From CAWEWH01 sp963812775 (GTDB lineage: Bacteria > Pseudomonadota > Alphaproteobacteria > Rhizobiales > Beijerinckiaceae), in assembly GCA_963812775.1 (NCBI GenBank), contig CAWEWH010000008.1:62001-126000 (forward strand): a stretch of 64,000 bases of DNA, read 5' to 3'. Below, piece by piece: positions 8,349-16,499 of this stretch; the first letter of the stretch is position 1, and every line of letters begins with the position of its first letter. A model generated the notes under the pieces. That model searched no databases. It was not told the origin of the DNA and worked only from the letters and a program-made list of their open reading frames with translations. Position numbers and translations under genes: made by a program.

Positions 8349-9581
8349 ATGGATTTTGACGACACTCCCGAGGAAGCCGTGTACCGGGCCAAGGCGCGTG
8401 CCTTTCTCGACGCCAACGCCAAGCGCGAGGTCGGCGTCGTGCAGGGCTACCGCGCCGGCCACGACAAGCCCGACGCGCTGAAGTGCGCCAAGGATTGGCA
8501 GGCCAGGAAGGCTGCCGCCGGCTATGCCGGCATCACCTTGCCGAAGGAATGGGGCGGCCAGGCGGGCACGGCTATCGAGCAGGTCATCTTCAACCAGGAA
8601 GAGGCCAACTACGACGTCCCGCGCGGTTTCTTCACCATCGGCATCGGCATGTGCCTGCCCACCATCGGCACGTGGGGTACACAGGCCCAGCGCGACAGCC
8701 ACATCCCCAAAATGCTCACCGCCGAGGAGGTGTGGTGCCAGCTCTTCTCGGAGCCGGCCGGCGGCTCCGATCTCGCGGCGTTGCGCACGCGTGCCGTTCG
8801 CGACGGCGACGAATGGGTCGTCAACGGCTCGAAAATCTGGACCTCCGGCGCCCATTACAGCGACTGGGGCATCCTCGTGGCGCGCACGGACCCCAACGTT
8901 CCGAAGCATGAGGGTCTGACCTTCTTCTTCCTGTCGATGAAGTCTCCAGGCATCGAGATCAGGCCGATCAAGCAGATGTCGGGGGCATCGAACTTCAACG
9001 AGGTGTTCTTCACCGACGTGCGCATCCCGGACAGCCAGCGGCTCGGGCCCGTGGGCGCCGGCTGGAAGGTGGCCATCACCACCCTCATGAACGAGCGCAC
9101 GGTGGCGGGTGGTGCCGGGCCCACGGCTGAAGATCTGCTCGAACTCGCCCGCCACATCGAGCTCGAGGATGGGCCGGCCATCAAGAACAAGGCGGTGCGC
9201 GAGAAGATCGCCGACTGGTATCTCAAGTATCAGGGGCTGAAGTTCACGAAATTCCGCTCCATGACGTCGCTGTCGCGGGGCGACACGCCAGGTCCCGAGG
9301 CCTCGATCGGCAAGCTGGTCAGCGCCCCCATGACGCAGGACATCGCCGCCTATGCGCTTGATCTCTACGGCATGTCGGGCTCCATCATGAACGGCGACGA
9401 CATGCCCATGAGGGACGTGTTCCAGGAGGCGCTGCTCTATTCGCCCGGCATGCGCATCGCCGGCGGCACCGACGAGGTGATGCGCAACATCATCGCCGAG
9501 CGCGTGCTGAAGCTGCCGCAGGATGCGCGCGTCGACAAAGGCATTCCCTTCAAGGACGTGCCGACGGGACCGCGCCAGTAG
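8349..9581 (+). CDS. Acyl-CoA dehydrogenase family protein, first copy
   Basis: A 410-residue acyl-CoA dehydrogenase. GITLPKEWGGQ is the N-terminal signature, LFSEPAGGSDLAALRTRAV and VNGSKIWTSGAHYSDWGI form the FAD and substrate region, and GGTDEVMRNIIAERVLKLP is the C-terminal signature. It starts ten bases after the short dehydrogenase and is followed 52 bases later by a near-duplicate of itself. The two copies share the same length, the same start (MDF-DT) and the same end (IPFKDVPTGPR), and are almost identical between residues 125 and 255. The reaction is alpha,beta-dehydrogenation of an acyl-CoA; the chain type is unknown. Confidence 0.9.
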   Translation: MDFDDTPEEAVYRAKARAFLDANAKREVGVVQGYRAGHDKPDALKCAKDWQARKAAAGYAGITLPKEWGGQAGTAIEQVIFNQEEANYDVPRGFFTIGIGMCLPTIGTWGTQAQRDSHIPKMLTAEEVWCQLFSEPAGGSDLAALRTRAVRDGDEWVVNGSKIWTSGAHYSDWGILVARTDPNVPKHEGLTFFFLSMKSPGIEIRPIKQMSGASNFNEVFFTDVRIPDSQRLGPVGAGWKVAITTLMNERTVAGGAGPTAEDLLELARHIELEDGPAIKNKAVREKIADWYLKYQGLKFTKFRSMTSLSRGDTPGPEASIGKLVSAPMTQDIAAYALDLYGMSGSIMNGDDMPMRDVFQEALLYSPGMRIAGGTDEVMRNIIAERVLKLPQDARVDKGIPFKDVPTGPRQ

Positions 9582-9585
9582 GGGT

Positions 9586-9615
9586 CTTCACCCTTCCCCC
9601 GAGGGGAGTGTGAAG
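9586..9615. repeat. Intergenic palindromic hairpin between duplicated genes
   Basis: Imperfect inverted repeat CTTCACCCTTCCCCC / GAGGGGAGTGTGAAG directly after the stop of the first dehydrogenase copy. The same CCCTTCCCC/GGGGAGGG core recurs at 12025-12045 and 39610-39633, so it is likely a dispersed palindromic repeat. It could also attenuate or stabilise the transcript. Confidence 0.6.
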
Positions 9616-9633
9616 AACAGAGAGGCCAGGAAC

Positions 9634-10866
9634 ATGGACTTCGAAGATACCGCCCAAGAGGCAAAATTTCGTGCCGAGGTGCGCGCCTTCCTCGACGCCA
9701 ACGCCAAGCGCAAGGATGCGTCCGCCGTGACCGGTTATCGCGCCGGCCACGACCGTCCGGAGGCCCTGACGCGCGCCAAGGAGTGGCAGGCCAAGAAGAG
9801 CAAGGCCGGCTATGCCGGCATCACCTTGCCGAAGGAATGGGGTGGCCAGGGCGGCACGCCCATCCAGCAGGTGATTTTCGACCAGGAAGAGCAGAACTAC
9901 CAGGTGCCCCGCGGCTTCTTCGACATCGGCATCGGCATGTGCGTGCCAACCATCGGCACCTGGGGCACTCAGGCTCAGCGCGACCGGCACATCCCCGCGA
10001 CCTTGTCGGCCGCCGAGGTGTGGTGCCAGCTCTTCTCGGAACCGGCCGGCGGCTCCGATCTCGCTGCGCTACGCACCCGCGCCGTCCGCGACGGTGACGA
10101 GTGGGTCGTCAACGGCTCGAAAATCTGGACGTCGGGTGCTCACTACAGCGACTGGGGCATTCTCGTCACGCGCACCGACCCCAACGTGCCCAAGCACGCC
10201 GGCCTCACCTTCTTCTTCCTGTCGATGAAGTCGCCCGGTATCGAGATCAGGCCGATCAAGCAGATGTCGGGGGCGTCCAACTTCAACGAGGTGTTCTTCA
10301 CCGACGTGCGCATTCCCGATAGCCAGCGGCTCGGCCCGGTCGGGGCCGGCTGGAAGGTGTCGATCACGACGCTCATGAACGAGCGCTTCACTGTCGGCGG
10401 CTTCGGGCCTGACGCCTCGGACCTCTTCGAGCTTGCCCGGCACGTGGAACTCGAGGACGGGCCGGCAATCAGGAACAAGGCCGTACGCGACAAGATCGCC
10501 GACTGGTACCTCAAGCATCAGGGTCTGAAATACACGAAGTTCCGCACCATGACGGCGCTGTCGAAAGGCGCGACGCCCGGACCGGAGGCGTCGATCGGCA
10601 AGCTGGTCTCCGCCCCGGCCATGCAGGACATCGCCGCCTACGCGCTCGATCTCATGGGCATGTCGGGCGCCTTGATCGAGACCGACGAGATGCCCATGAG
10701 CGACGTGTTTCAGCAGGCGGTGCTCTACTCGCCGGCCTTGCGCATCGCCGGCGGCACCGACGAGGTCATGCGCAACATCATCGCCGAGCGCGTGCTCAAG
10801 CTGCCGCAGGACGCGCGCGTCGACAAAGGCATCCCGTTCAAGGATGTGCCGACCGGCCCGCGGTGA
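9634..10866 (+). CDS. Acyl-CoA dehydrogenase family protein, second copy
   Basis: A 410-residue acyl-CoA dehydrogenase and tandem paralogue of the gene ending 52 bases upstream. By eye about four fifths of residues are identical, with only about three changes in the roughly 130 residues from VWCQLFSEPAGG to ITTLMNER. Differences cluster at the N-terminus (residues 27-60) and in the substrate-facing segment after NER (TVAGGAGP versus FTVGGFGP). The start is the ATG after AGAGAGGCCAGGAAC. The pair probably arose by local duplication with later specificity change or gene conversion. Confidence 0.9.
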   Translation: MDFEDTAQEAKFRAEVRAFLDANAKRKDASAVTGYRAGHDRPEALTRAKEWQAKKSKAGYAGITLPKEWGGQGGTPIQQVIFDQEEQNYQVPRGFFDIGIGMCVPTIGTWGTQAQRDRHIPATLSAAEVWCQLFSEPAGGSDLAALRTRAVRDGDEWVVNGSKIWTSGAHYSDWGILVTRTDPNVPKHAGLTFFFLSMKSPGIEIRPIKQMSGASNFNEVFFTDVRIPDSQRLGPVGAGWKVSITTLMNERFTVGGFGPDASDLFELARHVELEDGPAIRNKAVRDKIADWYLKHQGLKYTKFRTMTALSKGATPGPEASIGKLVSAPAMQDIAAYALDLMGMSGALIETDEMPMSDVFQQAVLYSPALRIAGGTDEVMRNIIAERVLKLPQDARVDKGIPFKDVPTGPR

Positions 10867-10897
10867 CCCGCGCCCGTTTTCTGTTCAGCGAGGCAAC

Positions 10898-11947
10898 ATG
10901 ACAACTCACATCTACGGCCGCCTGACTTCGGACATCGCCGGCGCCGCGCGCGAGGCAAAGGAGTTCGAGGAGCTGGGATTCGACGGCGTGGCCAGCGCCG
11001 AGACGGCGCACGATCCCTTCTTTCCGCTCCTCATCGCTGCCGAGCATACCAAGCGACTCCGCTTGGAGACGGGCGTGGCCATCGCGTTTGCGCGCACGCC
11101 CATGACCATGGCGAACTTGGCGCATGATCTGAACGCCTTCTCGAAGGGCCGCTTCACGCTCGGCATCGGCTCGCAGATCAAGACCCATATCGAGCGGCGC
11201 TTCGGCATGCCGTGGTCGCATCCGGCGCGGCGCATGCGCGAGTTCATCGAGGCCACGAAGGCCATCTTCGCCACCTGGTACAAGGGCGAGAAGCTCGAGT
11301 TCAAGGGCGAGTTCTACAGTCATACGTTGATGACGCCCTTTTTTGCGCCGACCGACACCGAGCACGGACCGCCACCGATCTCGCTCGCCGCCGTCGGGCC
11401 GCTGATGACGCAGGCGGCAGGCGCAGTGGCCGATATGCTGTCGGTCCATGGCTTCACCACCGAAGCCTATCTGCGCAATACGACGCTGCCGCATGTGCGC
11501 ACCGGCGAGGACAGCACCGGGCGTCCGGCCGGCAGCTGCCGGCTTCATCTCGGCCCCTTCATCGTGACCGGCACGAACGAGAAGGGCTTCAAGGAGGCGC
11601 GCCGCGTCGCGGCCGATCGCATCGCCTTCTATGCCTCGACACCGGCCTATCGCGGCGTCCTCGAGGCGCATGGTTGGGGCGACCTGCAGCCGCTCTTGCA
11701 GGGCATGACGCGGCAGGGCCGTTGGGCGGAGATGGGCGCGCAGATCACCGATGAGATGGTGAAAACCTTCGCCGTGGTGGGCGAGGTTCGTGACATCGGG
11801 CCGGAGATCTGGAAGCGCTACGGCGACATCGTCGCCGATTTCGGCCTGTCGAGCACGACGGTCGACCGCGCCACCCTGGCTGAGATCGGCGCCGATTTGC
11901 GGGCGCTGGCGGCGGGCGCGGCGCCGAAGCAGAAGGCCGCAGGCTAA
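10898..11947 (+). CDS. LLM class flavin/F420-dependent oxidoreductase
   Basis: A 349-residue luciferase-like TIM-barrel oxidoreductase, starting at the ATG after GAGGCAAC. It has AREAKEFEELGFDGVASAET, GRFTLGIGSQIKTHIERRFGMPW and the GPFIVTGTNEKGFKEAR segment typical of the TIGR03617-type subfamily. Such enzymes use F420H2 or reduced flavin. Its position directly after the acyl-CoA dehydrogenases suggests it belongs to the same degradation pathway. The gene ends in front of the convergent cyanase gene with a palindromic hairpin between them. Confidence 0.8.
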   Translation: MTTHIYGRLTSDIAGAAREAKEFEELGFDGVASAETAHDPFFPLLIAAEHTKRLRLETGVAIAFARTPMTMANLAHDLNAFSKGRFTLGIGSQIKTHIERRFGMPWSHPARRMREFIEATKAIFATWYKGEKLEFKGEFYSHTLMTPFFAPTDTEHGPPPISLAAVGPLMTQAAGAVADMLSVHGFTTEAYLRNTTLPHVRTGEDSTGRPAGSCRLHLGPFIVTGTNEKGFKEARRVAADRIAFYASTPAYRGVLEAHGWGDLQPLLQGMTRQGRWAEMGAQITDEMVKTFAVVGEVRDIGPEIWKRYGDIVADFGLSSTTVDRATLAEIGADLRALAAGAAPKQKAAG

Positions 11948-12024
11948 CGAAGACGGCTGTCATCCCGGCGCGCGAGGAACGCCCCTCGCTTGCGGGAGCC
12001 AGTCGCACTGCAGCGGAACCATAT

Positions 12025-12045
12025 CCCTCCCCCTTGCAGGGAGGG
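12025..12045. terminator. Palindromic hairpin between convergent genes
   Basis: CCCTCCC and GGGAGGG arms with a seven-base loop lie between the converging oxidoreductase and cyanase genes. There is no strong T-run, so it may be a repeat element of the type seen at 9586 and 39610 that doubles as a bidirectional transcription stop. Confidence 0.5.
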
Positions 12046-12053
12046 TGATGCGC

Positions 12054-12542
12054 TCACTCCTCCTTGTATCCGTATTCCGGCGTGTCCTTGTCGTTGCCGT
12101 AATATTTGTACGGCAGGAATTTGCCGTGCATGGTGATCTTGACGCGGTCGCCCTTGGGATTGGGCAGACGCTCCATCTGCATGTCGAAATCGATGGCCGA
12201 CATGATGCCGTCGCCGAACTCTTCCTGGATCAATTCCTTCCAGGTGGTGCCGTAGACCTGCACGAGCTCGTAGAAGCGATAGATCAGCGGATCGGTCGGC
12301 GGGCCGGGCGGCAGTGATCCGCGATAGGGCGCCTCGTTGAGCAGCGCCTCCTCGCTCTTGCTCAGCCCGAACAGTTTTGCGGCGCGCTTGGCCTGCGGCT
12401 TGGTCAGCTTCATCTGCCCAAGACATGCGGCGCTGATCAGGATCGGCGAATAGCCGCCGATCTGCTTGGCGATCTCGGCCCAGGTCAGGCCCTTCTCCCG
12501 CTTGATGTCGAGAATCTTCTCGGTGAGGTCTGTCCGCTGCAT
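12054..12542 (-). CDS. cynS: Cyanate hydratase (cyanase)
   Basis: A 162-residue cyanase, which converts cyanate and bicarbonate to ammonia and carbon dioxide in the cytosol. The N-terminal DNA-binding-like helical domain is followed by the catalytic C-terminal part. The three catalytic residues known from the E. coli enzyme are present as Arg89 and Glu92 (YRFYELVQVYG) and Ser115 (DGIMSAIDFDM). The length is usual for the family. It is the last gene of an operon with an ABC transporter of the nitrate/cyanate type, 42 bases after the ATPase gene, so imported cyanate is probably its substrate. No carbonic anhydrase gene accompanies it. Confidence 0.95.
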   Translation of the reverse strand: MQRTDLTEKILDIKREKGLTWAEIAKQIGGYSPILISAACLGQMKLTKPQAKRAAKLFGLSKSEEALLNEAPYRGSLPPGPPTDPLIYRFYELVQVYGTTWKELIQEEFGDGIMSAIDFDMQMERLPNPKGDRVKITMHGKFLPYKYYGNDKDTPEYGYKEE

Positions 12543-12584
12543 GGATGCTCTCTCCTTGCGTCTTGGCGTTGACGGATTGGTTCA

Positions 12585-13499
12585 TCAGGACGCGGCGAGC
12601 TTCAGCCGCGGCATCTCGGCCTCCGCGGCCTTGCCCAAAACCTGGAGCCCCGCCTGTCCCGGCCGGACGGCCGGCGGATGCCGGCGATCGAATCCCGGCG
12701 GCGGCGCGTCGCGGAATGTGCGGCTGCGCGTGACCAGGAAATCGATGAGGTGGTTGCGGATGGCGTAGTAGTCCGGGTGGTGGTGGAAATCGTCGCGCCG
12801 CCGGTCCGCCGGCAGCGGATTGACCACCATCTCGGCGATCATGGCGCCGGGCCCGTTGGTCATCAGGAGGATGCGGTCGGCGAGGAATATCGCCTCGTCA
12901 ACGTCGTGGGTGATCATGAACACTGTCTGGCCTGTGTCGCGGCAGATGCGCCGCGCTTCTTCCTGCAGCGTGCCGCGGGTGAGCGCATCAAGCGCCGAGA
13001 ACGGCTCGTCCATGAGCAGGATTTTCGGCTCGATGGACAGCGCCCGGGCGATGCCGACGCGCTGCTTCATGCCGCCCGAGAGCGCGGCCGGGTGCTTTGC
13101 CTCGGAGCCGGAGAGACCAACCTTGGCGATGGCGGCCTGGGCACGCCGATGCACCTCGTCGCGCTTGGCCTTGCGCCAGCGCGACGACACCGCGTAGGCG
13201 ACGTTGCCGAGCACCGTGCGCCACGGCAACAGCGCGTGGCCCTGGAAGATGACGGCGCGGTCGAGGCTCGGCCCCTCGATGGCCTGGCCGTCGACCACGA
13301 CGACGCCCTCGCTCGGCGCGTCGAGGCCGGCCAGGATGTTGAGCACCGTCGTCTTGCCGCAGCCGGAATGGCCGATGACGCACACGAACTCGCCGCGCGC
13401 CATCGAGAACCAAAGATCCTCGAACACGGCCACCGGCTGGCCACCCGGCGACGGAAAGCGCTTGGCGATGCCCTCGATGGAGATGAACTTGGTGCTCAT
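12585..13499 (-). CDS. ABC transporter ATP-binding protein, nitrate/cyanate type
   Basis: A 304-residue ATPase of the NrtD/SsuB/TauB type. Walker A is GHSGCGKTTVLN, the signature LSGGMKQRVGIARAL, Walker B ILLMDEPFSALD, and the H-loop MITHDVDEA. About 50 residues after the ATPase core form an extended tail found in cyanate and nitrate importers. It lies nine bases downstream of the permease gene in the cyanate operon and would energise uptake at the inner membrane. Substrate assignment comes from the linked cynS. Confidence 0.88.
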   Translation of the reverse strand: MSTKFISIEGIAKRFPSPGGQPVAVFEDLWFSMARGEFVCVIGHSGCGKTTVLNILAGLDAPSEGVVVVDGQAIEGPSLDRAVIFQGHALLPWRTVLGNVAYAVSSRWRKAKRDEVHRRAQAAIAKVGLSGSEAKHPAALSGGMKQRVGIARALSIEPKILLMDEPFSALDALTRGTLQEEARRICRDTGQTVFMITHDVDEAIFLADRILLMTNGPGAMIAEMVVNPLPADRRRDDFHHHPDYYAIRNHLIDFLVTRSRTFRDAPPPGFDRRHPPAVRPGQAGLQVLGKAAEAEMPRLKLAAS

Positions 13500-13508
13500 T
13501 GCCGCGGC

Positions 13509-14348
13509 CTATTCCGGATAGGTCACGAGGCGGGCGAAGCGCGCCAGCGCCTGGTCGAGCAACATGCCGACAAGGCCGATCACCAGGATCGAGGTGATGA
13601 CGTTGGTGATCGAGAGGTTGTTCCACTCGTTCCATACGAAGTAGCCGATGCCGGTGCCGCCAACCAGCATCTCGGCTGCCACGATGACCAGCCAGGCGAT
13701 GCCGATGGAGATGCGCATGCCGGTGACGATGGTCGGCGCCGCGGCCGGCAGGATGACCGTGAAGGCGCGCCTGATCGGCCCGACCTCCAGCGTGCGCGCC
13801 ACGTTGAGCCACTCGCGCCGCACGCTTGCCACCCCGAAGGCCGTGTTGATGAGCATCGGCCACAACGAGCAAATGAAGATGACGAAGATCGACGAGATGC
13901 TGGAATCCTTGATGGTGTAGAGCGCCAGCGGCATCCAGGCGAGAGGCGACACCGGCTTCATCACCTGGATGAACGGATCGAGCGCCCGGCTCATCAGCGG
14001 CGACATGCCGATGAGGAAGCCGATGGGGATCGCCACCAGGACGGCGATGAGGTAGCCGATGGCAACGCGGCCGACCGAATAGGCAAGTTGAATGCCGATG
14101 CCCTTGTCGTTGGCGCCTTTGACGTAGAACGGGTCCTTGACGTGGCCCCAGATGGTGGCCGCCACGTCGACGGGCCCGGGCATTGCCGACTTGCCCTGCG
14201 TGGCGGTGGCGCCCATGAGCTTGGCGTATTCCGGGTCGACCTTCATGGCGGTGCCGCCGCCCGAGACGCCGATCTGCCAGGCGGTCAGAAACACCACGAG
14301 CAACATGAGCGAGACGAGGCTCGCCCGGAAGGCCAGCGATCGCGCCAT
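13509..14348 (-). CDS. ABC transporter permease, nitrate/cyanate type
   Basis: A 279-residue inner-membrane permease of the NrtB/SsuC family. The N-terminal helix (SLVSLMLLVVFLTAWQIGV) is followed by an insert of about 45 residues and at least five further hydrophobic segments; the EAA-like coupling loop is RREWLNVARTLEVGP. It starts two bases after the stop of the substrate-binding protein gene and belongs to the cyanate operon. The open frame extends far upstream inside the previous gene; the ATG at 14348 gives the normal length. Confidence 0.88.
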   Translation of the reverse strand: MARSLAFRASLVSLMLLVVFLTAWQIGVSGGGTAMKVDPEYAKLMGATATQGKSAMPGPVDVAATIWGHVKDPFYVKGANDKGIGIQLAYSVGRVAIGYLIAVLVAIPIGFLIGMSPLMSRALDPFIQVMKPVSPLAWMPLALYTIKDSSISSIFVIFICSLWPMLINTAFGVASVRREWLNVARTLEVGPIRRAFTVILPAAAPTIVTGMRISIGIAWLVIVAAEMLVGGTGIGYFVWNEWNNLSITNVITSILVIGLVGMLLDQALARFARLVTYPE

Positions 14349-14350
14349 GG

Positions 14351-15733
14351 TCAGACCCGCTTGATCGCGAAGCTCTTGAGATATTCGTCGGGCTTCGAGG
14401 GATCGAAGGGCTTGCCCATCACCGAGAAGGATTTCGACGTGGTGGTGGGCGGCGTCAGTCCCGCCTCCTTCATGAGCTTGGCCGCATCGGTGGCGAGGAA
14501 CACCTGCTGGGCCACCGCCTTGTAGTCCACGTCGCCCTTGATCTGGCCCCAGCGCTTCATCTGAGTGAGGATCCAGATGGCGAACAACTCCCACGGGAAG
14601 GGATCGAAGTCGATGCGGTTGGGGTCCTTGCGGATGTTGCCGAGCCCGTCCGCGAAGGTGCCGGTGAGCACCTGCTCGACCACGGTGGGCGGCTGGTTGA
14701 GATAGTTGGCCGGCGCGATCGCCTCGGCGATCTGCTTGCGGTTCTCCTGCTTGGTTGCAAAGGCGGTGGCTTCGATGATCGACTTCAGGAGCGCCGCGTA
14801 GGTGTTGGGCATCTGAGTGACGAACTCCCGCGATGCCGCAAAGGCGCAGCACGGGTGCCCGTCCCAGATCTCCTTCGACAACGTGTGGATGAAGCCGACG
14901 CCGTCATAGACGGCGCGCTGGTTGACCGGGTCGGGCGCCAGGAAGCCGTCGATATTGTCGGCCCTGAGATTGGCCACCATCTCGGGCGGCGGCACGGCAC
15001 GGATCTGCACGTCGGTATCCGGATCGATGCCGTGCTCGGCGAGGTAGTAGCGCAAGAGATAGTTGTGCATCGAGTAGTCGAACGGCACCGCGAACTTGAA
15101 TCCCTTCCAGCCCTTGGGGTCGCGCTTGTCCTTGTGCCGGATGGCGAGCGTGATGGCCTGGCCGTTGATGTTCTCGACCGCCGGCATGGTGTACGGAATG
15201 GCGTTGGAACCGACGCCCAGCGAGATGGCGAGCGGCATCGGCGACAGCATGTGGGCGGCGTCGTATTCCTTGTTCAGCGTCTTGTCGCGGATCACCGCCC
15301 ATCCCGCCGTCTTCACCACTTCGACGTTGAGACCCTGCTTGGAGTAGAAGCCCATGGGGGCCGCCATGATGATCGGTGTCGCGCAGGTGATGGGGATGAA
15401 GCCGACCTTGAGGTCCTTCTTCTCGAGTGCGGCACCCTGCGCGAAGGCGTCGGTCACGCCGCGCAGCGGCAGGAACTGCGATATGGCGGCGAGCGCCGTC
15501 GATGCGCCGACCGTCTTCAGCAAAGCGCGCCGTGTTGCATCCTGCGGGAAGAGGGCGCGCATGACCGCGCCGTTGACCACGCCCTCAAATCGCCGGTCCT
15601 CGCTCGCAACCGCCTCGGCCACGAACTTTGCTCGCGCCTCGCCGTCGTGTTCGGCCTGCGAGCCATGCAGGCCGCACGGACAGGAGCGGCCGAGCGGCCG
15701 GCCCGCGGCAAATGCGTCGTCGAACGTGGACAT
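14351..15733 (-). CDS. Cyanate/nitrate-type ABC transporter substrate-binding protein
   Basis: A 460-residue NrtA/CmpA-type periplasmic binding protein. A twin-arginine signal (TRRALLKTVG, residues 67-76, hydrophobic core to FAQG at 100) is unusually far from the start, behind a 66-residue extension that contains CPCGLHG (Cys18, Cys20). The mature part has GFIPITCATPIIMAAPMGF and the DxAHMLSPMPLAIS pocket segment of the family. It is the first gene of the operon with permease, ATPase and cynS, and a sigma-54 promoter ends about 37 bases before the start. Cyanate is the likely ligand by linkage; nitrate or bicarbonate remain possible. Confidence 0.85.
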   Translation of the reverse strand: MSTFDDAFAAGRPLGRSCPCGLHGSQAEHDGEARAKFVAEAVASEDRRFEGVVNGAVMRALFPQDATRRALLKTVGASTALAAISQFLPLRGVTDAFAQGAALEKKDLKVGFIPITCATPIIMAAPMGFYSKQGLNVEVVKTAGWAVIRDKTLNKEYDAAHMLSPMPLAISLGVGSNAIPYTMPAVENINGQAITLAIRHKDKRDPKGWKGFKFAVPFDYSMHNYLLRYYLAEHGIDPDTDVQIRAVPPPEMVANLRADNIDGFLAPDPVNQRAVYDGVGFIHTLSKEIWDGHPCCAFAASREFVTQMPNTYAALLKSIIEATAFATKQENRKQIAEAIAPANYLNQPPTVVEQVLTGTFADGLGNIRKDPNRIDFDPFPWELFAIWILTQMKRWGQIKGDVDYKAVAQQVFLATDAAKLMKEAGLTPPTTTSKSFSVMGKPFDPSKPDEYLKSFAIKRV

Positions 15734-15769
15734 GGACAGCTTCCCCTATGTTTGTTGAGGCGAGGGGGA

Positions 15770-15784
15770 GCAACGGCTGTGCCA
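15770..15784 (-). promoter_or_regulatory. Sigma-54 (RpoN) promoter of the cyanate operon
   Basis: On the minus strand the sequence reads TGGCAC-N5-TTGC, a full match to the -24/-12 consensus of RpoN promoters. The -12 end lies 37 bases before the start codon of the binding-protein gene, giving a short leader. This predicts activation by a nitrogen regulator such as NtrC when ammonia is scarce, which fits a pathway that yields ammonia from cyanate. No clear NtrC site was recognised upstream. Confidence 0.7.
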
Positions 15785-15971
15785 ATGTGTGCACGACGCG
15801 ATCATTGCGGCCGGCTGCCAAAGGACTGAGCAGCCAGAACGGCTTAGCCGCACCGGCGGCGCGGACGGCGCCTAAAACTCAAGCACCTTTGGGTAAATTG
15901 TATGCAAGATTCGGTTCCGCAAGCCGCCTTTGAGGGGGAGCGAATGGCGGCCCGAAAACTCGCGAACCGCC

Positions 15972-16358
15972 TTAGATTTTCTTCCCGTCCGGCCCGAACT
16001 GCTTCAGGAAGGCGATCACGTCCTCGATCTCCTTCTCGTCCTTGAGGCCCGGGAACACCATCTTGGTGCCCGGCATCTTGGCGCGAGGATCCTTGATGTA
16101 GTCGCGGAACGTCGCCTCGCTCCAGGTGATGTCGGAATTCTTGTTGGCCTGCGAATAGGCGAAGCCGGGGATGGTGCCGGCCTTGCGGCCGAACAAGCCG
16201 TTGAGCGGCGGCCCCGCGAAGGCCTTCGCGTTCTCGCCGACCTGATGGCACGGGCGGCATTTGGCGTAGGCCTTCTCGCCGGCCGCCGCGTCCTGGGAGG
16301 TGGCCGTTTGCGGCCATGCCGCGAGGGCAAGCAACAAAGCCCCGGTCAAGCAACGCAT
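15972..16358 (-). CDS. Class I c-type cytochrome
   Basis: A 128-residue periplasmic cytochrome c. The start ATG has AGGAG seven bases upstream; an alternative ATG five codons earlier is less well placed. A Sec signal (CLTGALLLALAAWPQTATSQ) precedes the haem motif CRPCH at residues 34-38, and the distal Met is in KMPGTKMVFPG. The sequence resembles soluble cytochrome c550/c2 of alphaproteobacteria, with GPPLNGLFGRKAGTIPGF after the haem site. It is divergent from glcD with about 140 bases between, so it may or may not be linked to glycolate oxidation. Confidence 0.88.
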   Translation of the reverse strand: MRCLTGALLLALAAWPQTATSQDAAAGEKAYAKCRPCHQVGENAKAFAGPPLNGLFGRKAGTIPGFAYSQANKNSDITWSEATFRDYIKDPRAKMPGTKMVFPGLKDEKEIEDVIAFLKQFGPDGKKI

Positions 16359-16499
16359 CGCAATTCTCCTCATGAACCCAGCCGGGCTGCCCATGCCACG
16401 GGCAGCGCCGGGCTGCAACTGCCCGCCAGATGCGCCGATGGCCTCATTGGGGTAAGGTCTGGGCGAGGTCGCGGACCTCGCCAGCACTGAGACAACCCG

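Noticed and set aside
12678..14525. 615-residue plus-strand ORF opposite the cyanate ABC genes
   Set aside because: Asp/His/Arg-rich shadow of well-supported minus-strand genes with Walker motifs and permease helices.
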